Origin: Bacteroidota bacterium
GTDB lineage: Bacteria; Bacteroidota; Bacteroidia; Bacteroidales; JAADJA01
Assembly: GCA_024278155.1 (NCBI GenBank)
Contig: JAJRTT010000505.1
Location: 1 to 8,859, forward strand
Direction of reading: 5' to 3'
Length of the DNA stretch: 8,859 nucleotides
How positions within the stretch are numbered: position 1 is the stretch's first letter; every line of letters begins with the position of its first letter. The notes beneath the pieces were generated by a model. It was not told where the DNA came from. It searched no databases and saw nothing but the letters and a program-made list of their open reading frames with translations. Of this stretch, positions 1 through 5,565 are shown one piece after another. A program made the position numbers and the translations under genes.

Positions 1-11
1 TTCTTAACCAT
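1..11 (-). CDS. First codons of a leftward gene cut by the window edge
   Basis: On the minus strand an ATG begins at position 11 and reads M-V-K before the window ends, so nothing can be said of the product. It is proposed as a gene because 34 bases almost identical to the sigma-factor upstream block (57-90) lie 45 bases upstream in the matching orientation. A TTG and a degenerate -7 like box (TACATATTG, minus strand 42-34) lie between them. It could also be a chance ATG, with the true start further left. Confidence 0.35.
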
Positions 12-56
12 GATAAAATTATTTTATTCGTAGCAATATGTATTATTTCCCTACTT

Positions 57-90
57 GTTAATTCCAAAAATACCTAAAAGGTTACCCTGT
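57..90 (-). promoter_or_regulatory. 34-bp upstream block, copy 1 (leftward gene)
   Basis: Read on the minus strand it starts ACAGGGTAACCTTTT and ends TTTTTGGAATTAAC. It matches the block upstream of the sigma gene (5393-5426) at 31 of 34 positions with no gap, and the mismatches all fall in the central spacer. An A/T-tract lies directly upstream. Two conserved ends around a variable middle suggest a bipartite promoter (GGGTAACC as -35, GAATTAA as -10) or an operator; the sequence alone cannot tell which. Confidence 0.65.
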
Positions 91-168
91 TTTTTTAAAA
101 AAAATAAAAATAATTATAACCGGCTGATATACCGATATGTAGAAAATATTTTAAAAATAATTCATTTT

Positions 169-202
169 TGAGGGTAACCTTTTTCCCAATTTTAGAATCA
201 AT
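169..202 (+). promoter_or_regulatory. 34-bp upstream block, copy 2 (secreted peptide gene)
   Basis: This plus-strand copy contains GGGTAACCTTTTT at 172-184 and TTTTAGAATCAAT at 190-202, with the same internal spacing as the copies at 57-90 and 5393-5426. It matches the sigma-gene copy at 25 of 34 positions; GGGTAACCTTTTT is identical and the right half is more diverged. It lies 116 bases before the peptide ATG and upstream of a separate TAnnTTTG promoter, so the peptide gene may have two promoters, or a regulator bound here may act on the downstream promoter. Confidence 0.6.
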
Positions 203-217
203 TATCAAGTTTCCCTA

Positions 218-254
218 TTTGGAAAAATAAATTTTTTATTCCAAAGCTTGGAAT
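218..254. repeat. Cluster of TTGGAA inverted and direct repeats
   Basis: TTTGGAA (218-224) is a perfect inverted repeat of TTCCAAA (239-245). The second arm is also half of a tight palindrome, ATTCCAA-AGC-TTGGAAT (238-254). The last arm covers the TTG that serves as -33 box of the peptide promoter. Three half-sites over a promoter suggest an operator, but in such AT-rich DNA this may be chance or a cruciform-prone stretch. Confidence 0.45.
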
Positions 255-277
255 TCAGTCTAATAATTATACTTTTG
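248..277 (+). promoter_or_regulatory. Bacteroidota-type promoter for the secreted peptide gene
   Basis: TTG at 248-250, a 19-base spacer and TACTTTTG at 270-277 fit the Bacteroidota consensus TTG - about 19 - TAnnTTTG exactly. Transcription would begin near 283, giving a leader of roughly 36 bases before the ATG at 319. Confidence 0.7.
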
Positions 278-318
278 TAGCAAAATTAGAAATTTATTCA
301 CTTTTAAAATTGAGAATC

Positions 319-498
319 ATGAAGATGAAAAATGTAGCAATTGCACTGTTTATGGCTGTGGCAACTTTTAGCACAACAGCAATTTTTTCCCAAAATGAGA
401 ATGGCAACGACGAGCTTTCCATTTCAAACGACCAAACAATCATGGGTCAAAGTTGGGATCCAACAAAAGTGGTTCACGGAGTTTGGGTTCCTGATTGA
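319..498 (+). CDS. Small secreted peptide of unknown function (59 aa)
   Basis: I do not recognise this gene. ATG at 319 is preferred over an in-frame TTG at 310 because it gives a compact signal peptide: MKMKN, then a hydrophobic stretch to about residue 22, ending in ...TTAIFSQ, a common Bacteroidota signal peptidase I junction. The mature part would be about 34-36 residues, starting with acidic and polar residues (ENGNDELSISNDQ) and ending in a Trp/Val-rich tail, QSWDPTKVVHGVWVPD. It has no cysteine, so it is neither a lipoprotein nor disulfide-bonded, and it has no second membrane segment. A good TAnnTTTG promoter lies upstream, together with a copy of the block found before the sigma gene. 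It could be a signalling peptide, a structural or toxin-like peptide, or a pathway target. That it is a gene is fairly safe, given promoter plus signal peptide; its role is unknown. Confidence 0.7.
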   Translation: MKMKNVAIALFMAVATFSTTAIFSQNENGNDELSISNDQTIMGQSWDPTKVVHGVWVPD

Positions 499-553
499 TT
501 TTATTTTTAAATACATTTTATTTGTAGTAATTATTTCCCTATAATTGTTACTC

Positions 554-594
554 AACATATTTAATGATAGCAAAAGAATTGTTGTCAATATGTT
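554..594. repeat. 8-bp inverted repeat downstream of the peptide gene
   Basis: AACATATT (554-561) and AATATGTT (587-594) are perfect reverse complements separated by 25 bases. No T-run follows, so it does not look like an intrinsic terminator. It may be a weak mRNA 3' structure or chance. Confidence 0.25.
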
Positions 595-727
595 ATTAAG
601 TCCCTAATCCTTGTTAGGAGGCATGGATGAAGTGCGGTATCACCAATTCTCAGATTTCTTTTTGGGTATGGGTGGGATTGATTGCATTTAGTTTATGTTC
701 ATGTCTTCTATAAATTGTATTTATATG

Positions 728-735
728 TAATTTTG
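728..735 (+). promoter_or_regulatory. Probable -7 box for the TPR-CHAT gene
   Basis: TAATTTTG fits TAnnTTTG exactly. At 19 bases upstream (706-708) there is TTC instead of TTG, so the -33 element is weak, suggesting low or activated expression. Transcription would start near 741, which makes translation from the in-frame TTG at 682 unlikely and leaves the ATGs at 763 or 790 as the best starts. Confidence 0.5.
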
Positions 736-757
736 AGGATTTATATGCACTCCTCAA
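733..757 (+). repeat. 7-bp hairpin at the start of the TPR-CHAT leader
   Basis: TTGAGGA (733-739) and TCCTCAA (751-757) are perfect reverse complements around an 11-base loop that contains the minor ATG at 745. It overlaps the end of the -7 box, so it could be an operator or a leader hairpin. It is short enough to be chance. Confidence 0.3.
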
Positions 758-762
758 TTTTA

Positions 763-3700
763 ATGGAAACTAACAATATTAGCTACCGAATGATTCTTAA
801 ATGGTTTTTCCTTTTAATAATCTCTTTGGATTCTTTACAAATTGCATTTCCAGCAGAAATACCTGATAATCAATATCAGGATTCTATCATTTCACTTGCT
901 GAAAAATATTATCATAAGGGTTATTATGATAGTGCGTATTATTATTTCGACCATGCCTTAAAGTCGTCAGAACAAAATAATTATGACAATGGCATAATTG
1001 TTTCCCACATAGGGATGGCCAAATGCAGCATTGCAAAAAGTGAGTATCATAATGCCGTAAAACATACAACATTAAACCTGGAATTGCTAGGACAGGCGAG
1101 TTCTGCAAATTCCGTTTGGTTACCAAGCATATTCTATTTAAAGGGACTTGCCGAATACAAGCTCCGCAACACTCACGAATCCATTCTTAGCCTAAATGCG
1201 GGAATTGGGGCATACGGAAATAACCTAAAGCAAGACAGCATATTTACATTGCTGTACAAAACCCTTGGGAACAATTATTTAGCTTTGGGAAAATTAGATG
1301 ATGCGAAATCAGCCTATGAACTCGCATTGGACAATGAATTAAGCAGAAACGACACGAACCTCCTTGCAGCTTCCCTAATAATGAATATTGGGATAATATA
1401 CTCCAGTAAGGCCGACTATATACGAGGGGAAGCGTATTTTATAAAATCCCTAAAAATCAAAGAACGCCTGTCGCCTGAAAAAAACAAAAACCTTACTAAC
1501 GTTTACTTGAATTTGGGCAGACTTCAATCAGCAATTGGAAAATTAGATGATGCCCTTATCAATTACAACAAGGCCGAAATTAATTTGCTAAATGAATATG
1601 GGACTGATAATGAAAACCTAATACCTATATATTTAAATAAGGGCGGGCTATATATTATGACAAACCAGCACGAAAAAGCCCTGGCATATCACGAAAAAGC
1701 CCTTGAGCTTGCCGATAAGTATTATACCGATGAAGATCGAACCATCAGTCAGATTTATGGGAATTTAGGTGTTATCAATAAAGATCTGGGAAACTTCACA
1801 AAAGCTATCGATTGGTCCCAAAAAGCCTTACCCATAAACACTGACCCCGGGGGAAAAGTCACAATCTTGCGTACTATGGCCTCCTGTTATCAAAAACTTG
1901 GAGAAACAGAAACAGCGCAACACTATTTCGAATTGGCCATAAATACCATACGTTCCAATAAAGACGATATTCCAACAATTGGCTTCTGCTATCTTGATTA
2001 TGGCATCTTCAACGATGAAATAGGAAACTTTGAAACAGCCAGGGTTTATTTAGATAAAGCGATTGAAATTATTAGAAATGACTATGGGGAAACAAGTAAC
2101 GTTTACGCAAATTCCTTAACAATCCTGGGAAACCATTTCGACCTACAAGGGAAATACAGGATAGCCCTTGGCTACTATCAAAAATCCTTGATAATTTATT
2201 CAAAAGATTTTAATGATACTGATTATTATTCAAATCCCCATGAAAGTCAATTAATCATAAATGAAAACGTAAACAATATATTATATAACAAAGCTAAATC
2301 GTTTTACTCCCTTTATAACCTTATTTCGAAAGATGAAAGGGATTTATTGATGAGCTACCGAACCAGTAAACTTGCTATTAATGAATTGGAAAAAATACGT
2401 ACAGGCTTTACCCGTGAAAAAAGCAAGTTGCTCATAACCAAAAACAGCAAACAGTTATTTGACCTGGCTCTTCAGGCATCATTGAAGTTGGCAGAAAAAA
2501 CAAATGACACGAGATACATCAATGAGGCTTTTGCTATTTCCGAAAAAGGCAAATCCGCCGTTTTGTCTTCGGCGATAAAGGAATCCAAGGCCTTGTCTTT
2601 TGGTGGGATACCTGAAAATGTACTGGCGAAGGAAAATGAATTGAAAAACGATATTGCCATTTATTCCAATTTAATATACGCTGAAAATCTAAAGCAAAAC
2701 AAAAACGAAGAAAACCTAAGTTTATGGAGGGAGGAACTTTTAGAACAAAACCGTGCATACGATAGCCTGATTTCTTTGTTTGAATTAAAATACCCCAAAT
2801 ATTTCCAACTTAAATATAATAATTCACCAATTGATATCCCATCACTTCAATCAAATTTATCGGATGCAGAGATACTGATTGAATACGATTTCCTCGATAC
2901 GGTTTTAGTAATTTTCACGGTCACGAACAATGACATAAAATATACCAAAACAAATATTGGCGATACATTTATTAAAGATGTCAGAAACGTTATTAAAATA
3001 ACACATGAGTATCCCATGGTTGAAAATGCAAATGAAAGGCTAAGTTATTTCATCAATAATTCTTACAAGCTCTATGGGATAATAGTTGAACCTGTTTTTA
3101 CGGAAATCAAAGACAAGAAAGATATTATCATTGTCCCGGACGACATCCTTGGCTTTATTTCATTTGAATCGCTTGTAAAACAATTGCCTCCCAAAGAAAT
3201 AAAGGGGTACAATAAATTGGACTATTTAATCAATGATTTTTGTATCAGATATTCTTACTCTGCTTCGTTACTATCAAAAACCATCAAAAAGCCAGGCCGA
3301 AAAACCAAAGTACTTGCGATAGCCCCGGCTTATTCAAATGATTTTATCTTGCCACCAATAGGACAAGGTCTTGGACTAAGTCTGGCCCCTTTGGACTATG
3401 CTAACAAAGAAGTGGAAAACATTCAAGATTATTACCCGTGTGAAATTCTCGAAGGCGATCAAGCAACTGAAAGCAGGTTTAAGAAACTTGCCTCGGATTT
3501 TAACATATTGCATTTCTCAATGCACACCATTGTCAATAACGAAGAACCGTTGGCCTCAAAATTGGTTTTTTCATTGGGCAAGGATTCCATTGACGATGGT
3601 TTTTTAAATACCTATGAAATCTACAACCTTACTTTAAATGCCGATTTGGCTGTACTGAGTTCTTGCGAAACCGGCGGGGGGAAACTTAGTAAGGGCGAAG

Positions 3701-4044
3701 GGGTCCTCAGTCTTGCAAGGGGATTTATTTATTCAGGGGTTTCTTCAATTGTGATGACATTATGGGAAATAGATGATATTTCGAGTGCAAATATTATTTC
3801 CGGGTTTTATGAAAGGCTAAAAGAAGGTGAGAAAGTCGATAAAGCATTAAGGAATTCGAAATTAAACTATTTGCACAAAGCAGACCAATTGCATGCCCAT
3901 CCCTACTTTTGGTCGGCATATGTACAAATTGGCGACAATTCTTCAATTGCCGCCAATTCATTTTCTGTTAAAACGATACTGATCGTACCCCTTATAATAA
4001 TTGTATTTATTGTCTTGTTCCTTGTAAGGAGGAAAAAGGATTAA
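763..4044 (+). CDS. TPR-CHAT caspase-like protein, secreted and membrane-tethered
   Basis: About 1093 aa. A hydrophobic signal sequence (MILKWFFLLIISLDSL, from about residue 10) ends near AFPA. Roughly eleven TPR units fill residues 40-480 (for example GKLDDAKSAYELAL, HEKALAYHEKALEL), then a helical linker to about 690. The CHAT (caspase HetF-associated with TPRs) domain spans about 690-1058, with HFSMH (probable catalytic His 921) and LSSCETGGG (Cys 968), then MTLWEIDD and HPYFWSAYVQIGD. One membrane helix at about 1071-1088 is followed by RRKKD. Both expected catalytic residues are present. CHAT proteins are clan CD cysteine proteases; some cleave gasdermins or Csx30. Signal peptide plus C-terminal anchor puts the protease outside the inner membrane (inference). 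Start: 763 fits the TAATTTTG box; 790 (MILKWFF...) is equally plausible, and 745 lies too close to the predicted transcript start. It converges on the sigma/anti-sigma pair. The substrate is unknown. Confidence 0.9.
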   Translation: METNNISYRMILKWFFLLIISLDSLQIAFPAEIPDNQYQDSIISLAEKYYHKGYYDSAYYYFDHALKSSEQNNYDNGIIVSHIGMAKCSIAKSEYHNAVKHTTLNLELLGQASSANSVWLPSIFYLKGLAEYKLRNTHESILSLNAGIGAYGNNLKQDSIFTLLYKTLGNNYLALGKLDDAKSAYELALDNELSRNDTNLLAASLIMNIGIIYSSKADYIRGEAYFIKSLKIKERLSPEKNKNLTNVYLNLGRLQSAIGKLDDALINYNKAEINLLNEYGTDNENLIPIYLNKGGLYIMTNQHEKALAYHEKALELADKYYTDEDRTISQIYGNLGVINKDLGNFTKAIDWSQKALPINTDPGGKVTILRTMASCYQKLGETETAQHYFELAINTIRSNKDDIPTIGFCYLDYGIFNDEIGNFETARVYLDKAIEIIRNDYGETSNVYANSLTILGNHFDLQGKYRIALGYYQKSLIIYSKDFNDTDYYSNPHESQLIINENVNNILYNKAKSFYSLYNLISKDERDLLMSYRTSKLAINELEKIRTGFTREKSKLLITKNSKQLFDLALQASLKLAEKTNDTRYINEAFAISEKGKSAVLSSAIKESKALSFGGIPENVLAKENELKNDIAIYSNLIYAENLKQNKNEENLSLWREELLEQNRAYDSLISLFELKYPKYFQLKYNNSPIDIPSLQSNLSDAEILIEYDFLDTVLVIFTVTNNDIKYTKTNIGDTFIKDVRNVIKITHEYPMVENANERLSYFINNSYKLYGIIVEPVFTEIKDKKDIIIVPDDILGFISFESLVKQLPPKEIKGYNKLDYLINDFCIRYSYSASLLSKTIKKPGRKTKVLAIAPAYSNDFILPPIGQGLGLSLAPLDYANKEVENIQDYYPCEILEGDQATESRFKKLASDFNILHFSMHTIVNNEEPLASKLVFSLGKDSIDDGFLNTYEIYNLTLNADLAVLSSCETGGGKLSKGEGVLSLARGFIYSGVSSIVMTLWEIDDISSANIISGFYERLKEGEKVDKALRNSKLNYLHKADQLHAHPYFWSAYVQIGDNSSIAANSFSVKTILIVPLIIIVFIVLFLVRRKKD
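1669..1703 (+). repeat. Short tandem repeat inside the TPR region
   Basis: CACGAAAAAGCCCT occurs exactly twice (1669-1682 and 1690-1703) with a period of 21 bases, encoding HEKALAY followed by HEKALEL. It is in frame and may be a recent slippage duplication within one TPR helix pair. Confidence 0.4.
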
Positions 4045-4781
4045 TCAAGATAGCTTAAGATATCTTTTGCCTGATCGGCATAATAACTATCGCTGTTGCT
4101 AATCTTGTTAAACTGAACTATGGCCTCATCAGTTTGCTTGTTCATTAAGTGTATGATGCCCAAGTACCATTCCGATTGTTCAACAAATAAGTTGTCATTA
4201 TCTTCAACGATATATTCAAAAGATTCAATAGCTTTCTTGTAGTCCTTCAGTTCAATATAGCATATCCCGGAATAAAACTTTGCGGTAACCTGATTCCCTA
4301 TCGTATTGAAATATATCAGCGCACTTTCGAAATTATTTTCGCGGTATAAACTAAAAGCCTCCTTCAGGGATTCTTCGGTATTTATTTTTGCGGATCTCAT
4401 CTGCATACCTGGGCTTGCAGGTTTATAGTATTTCGAAACAATTTTATCCGTAGAAGAAGATTGGTTTGACAATATGTACCACAAACCACCTGCAACAACC
4501 ACAAGTGAGAAGGAAGCTGCTGCGAGATGCCAGCTTTTCAACACTTCCCTGCGGGCTGTGAGATATGGTGACTTCTTCGCAAAACGGCTCCTTTGATCGT
4601 CCAGCATTTCCCTGAACTCGGTCAGTTCCCTATCCTGAATTGCTTCGTTTATTTCCAGGCGCAATGCATATTCTTCTGCAAACCGTAGGTCTTTTTCTTT
4701 TTGTTGAAGGAACAATTGGATTCCTTTGCTTTTCAGACTTCCGTCAAGAAATTCTTCTATTAAATAACTATTATCGGTCAT
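4041..4781 (-). CDS. Anti-sigma-like membrane protein with extracytoplasmic TPRs
   Basis: 246 aa. Residues 1-84 are charged and helical. The opening (LIEEFLDGSLKSKG...FAEEYALRLEINEAI) resembles the zinc-less N-terminal segment of Bacteroidota anti-sigma factors. A single membrane helix lies at about 86-104, preceded by KK, RR and K residues, which by the positive-inside rule puts the N-terminus in the cytoplasm. The remainder is extracytoplasmic and holds three TPR-like repeats at about 137-160, 166-193 and 203-228. The gene starts 2 bases after the sigma stop, so the two are almost certainly co-translated; its own stop overlaps the TPR-CHAT stop on the other strand. Likely role: bind the sigma factor inside and sense or recruit a partner outside, possibly through its TPRs. 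The anti-sigma call rests on topology, position and weak similarity; a plain TPR scaffold is the alternative. Confidence 0.75.
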   Translation of the reverse strand: MTDNSYLIEEFLDGSLKSKGIQLFLQQKEKDLRFAEEYALRLEINEAIQDRELTEFREMLDDQRSRFAKKSPYLTARREVLKSWHLAAASFSLVVVAGGLWYILSNQSSSTDKIVSKYYKPASPGMQMRSAKINTEESLKEAFSLYRENNFESALIYFNTIGNQVTAKFYSGICYIELKDYKKAIESFEYIVEDNDNLFVEQSEWYLGIIHLMNKQTDEAIVQFNKISNSDSYYADQAKDILSYLD

Positions 4782-4783
4782 GG

Positions 4784-5383
4784 TTATAATTTTTTAAGTT
4801 TATGAAAATTGTTATTGTTCATATAATATATATATTCAGGGTCGCTTTTAATACTTTCGACCAGTTTTTCCTTGCAGATATGTTTTCTCTTTTTCACATA
4901 TTGCTCACTTTTCAATCCCAAGACCCTTGCGATTTCTTTTGATGAAATCCGGGCCAAAAACAGTTCAAGGATTTTCTGACAGTTATAGCTTAGTTTATCA
5001 AAATGCTTCAGGTACAAGTTGTACCTCTCATTTTTGTCATGGATAACATCTAAACTATCATCCAATTTAACTGTATCGTCAGTATCTTCAATGAACGCTT
5101 TTGTTTGACTCTTCATTTTCAATTGCTTTAACCAAAGCAACCTGCAAATGGAATAAAGATAAGTGCCGAAAGAACATTCAAGGGTTATCTCCTCTTTCCG
5201 AAGCTTCTGGAAGATTACTAAAATAGCATCTTGAAACACATCTTGCGCATCTTCCCCCGTCCCACTGTTTCGAGTCACGAAATTCCGGATTCGATAGTAT
5301 TGGTCCTCATAAATAAAATCCAAGACTTTTCTGTTTTTATCACGAAGCCCTGATAATATTTCCTGCGCCGTTAATTCCTGCAC
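4784..5383 (-). CDS. Sigma-70 family (ECF-like) RNA polymerase sigma factor
   Basis: 199 aa, the usual size of a two-domain ECF-type factor. Region 2 covers about residues 25-95: the stretch EDAQDVFQDAILVIFQKL (44-61) is the core-RNA-polymerase-binding signature, and SFGTYLYSICRLLWLKQLK (71-89) is the promoter-melting part. Region 4 lies at about 131-175, with the helix-turn-helix SKEIARVLGLKSEQYVKKRK (148-167) for -35 recognition. Start: GTG at 5383; a stop codon four codons upstream leaves no better start, and the N-terminus (MQELTAQEILSGL) looks family-like. Only 9 bases separate the GTG from the 34-bp block upstream. Translation is coupled to the anti-sigma-like gene (2-base gap). The same block before the peptide gene and the leftward gene suggests self-activation plus a small regulon (inference). 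Confidence 0.93.
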   Translation of the reverse strand: MQELTAQEILSGLRDKNRKVLDFIYEDQYYRIRNFVTRNSGTGEDAQDVFQDAILVIFQKLRKEEITLECSFGTYLYSICRLLWLKQLKMKSQTKAFIEDTDDTVKLDDSLDVIHDKNERYNLYLKHFDKLSYNCQKILELFLARISSKEIARVLGLKSEQYVKKRKHICKEKLVESIKSDPEYIYYMNNNNFHKLKKL

Positions 5384-5392
5384 TTCTATTTA

Positions 5393-5426
5393 GTTAATTC
5401 CAAAAACAGCAAAAAGGTTACCCTGT
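5393..5426 (-). promoter_or_regulatory. 34-bp upstream block, copy 3 (sigma/anti-sigma unit)
   Basis: On the minus strand it starts ACAGGGTAACCTTTTT and ends TTTTTGGAATTAAC, 31 of 34 identical with the copy at 57-90. If GGGTAACC is a -35 and GAATTAA a -10, transcription starts only a few bases before the GTG at 5383, giving an almost leaderless mRNA. Position and repetition fit an autoregulated ECF promoter; an operator for another regulator is the alternative. I saw no TAnnTTTG box in this spacer in the right orientation. Confidence 0.65.
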
Positions 5427-5518
5427 TTTGCAAAAAATTTTCATAATAATTACAAACACCTTAGATTTAGCTTATTGACAAAGCCAAATTAAGATGTTTT
5501 ACAATCCTCAATAATAGT

Positions 5519-5559
5519 AAAAAAAGGTACGCTTTCTTAATAAAACATACCTTTTTTTT
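5519..5559 (-). terminator. Intrinsic terminator after the Ig/PKD-like gene
   Basis: AAAAAAAGGTA (5519-5529) pairs with TACC plus T-run (5548-5559). On the minus strand GGTATG pairs with CGTACC (one G-U pair), inner T/A pairs extend the stem, and a run of seven T follows. It begins 7 bases beyond the stop at 5566, and separates that gene from the sigma unit transcribed in the same direction. A-runs on both sides mean it could also work on the plus strand. Confidence 0.8.
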
Positions 5560-5565
5560 CAATCT

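Larger units (their letters stand above)
12..318. other. Divergent intergenic regulatory region
   Basis: These 307 bases contain no convincing gene. They are very AT-rich, including a T7A8 run at 90-104. They hold two copies of the 34-bp upstream block in opposite orientations (minus 57-90, plus 169-202), each firing outward. They also hold a good Bacteroidota housekeeping-type promoter (248-277) and a cluster of TTGGAA half-sites (218-254). The layout is that of a shared control region between the 59-aa peptide gene on the right and an unseen gene on the left. Confidence 0.7.
499..762. other. Gene-poor spacer before the TPR-CHAT gene
   Basis: I see no convincing gene here. It holds an imperfect inverted repeat (554-594), a GC-richer patch at about 601-680 (36 of 80 bases G or C, against a very AT-rich surround), a probable TAnnTTTG box (728-735) and a small hairpin (733-757). 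No copy of the GGGTAACC block and no clear terminator for the peptide gene were found. Confidence 0.5.

Noticed and set aside
341..544. Second open frame overlapping the secreted peptide gene
   Set aside because: It is out of frame with the signal-peptide-bearing gene and its translation shows no coherent features.
616..691. 22-codon frame after AGGAGG at 616-621
   Set aside because: The AGGAGG is one base from the ATG, too close to act as a ribosome binding site, and no family is recognised; kept only as part of the GC-island finding.
682..762. Longer reading of the TPR-CHAT protein from a TTG at 682
   Set aside because: It adds a Tyr/Val-rich stretch unlike a signal peptide and begins upstream of the predicted TAnnTTTG box at 728-735.
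4026..4032. AAGGAGG near the 3' end of the CHAT gene
   Set aside because: It encodes part of the basic C-terminal tail, and no plus-strand gene follows.
4284..4290. GGTAACC inside the anti-sigma-like gene
   Set aside because: It lacks the flanking T-run and the second half of the 34-bp block, and lies in coding sequence.
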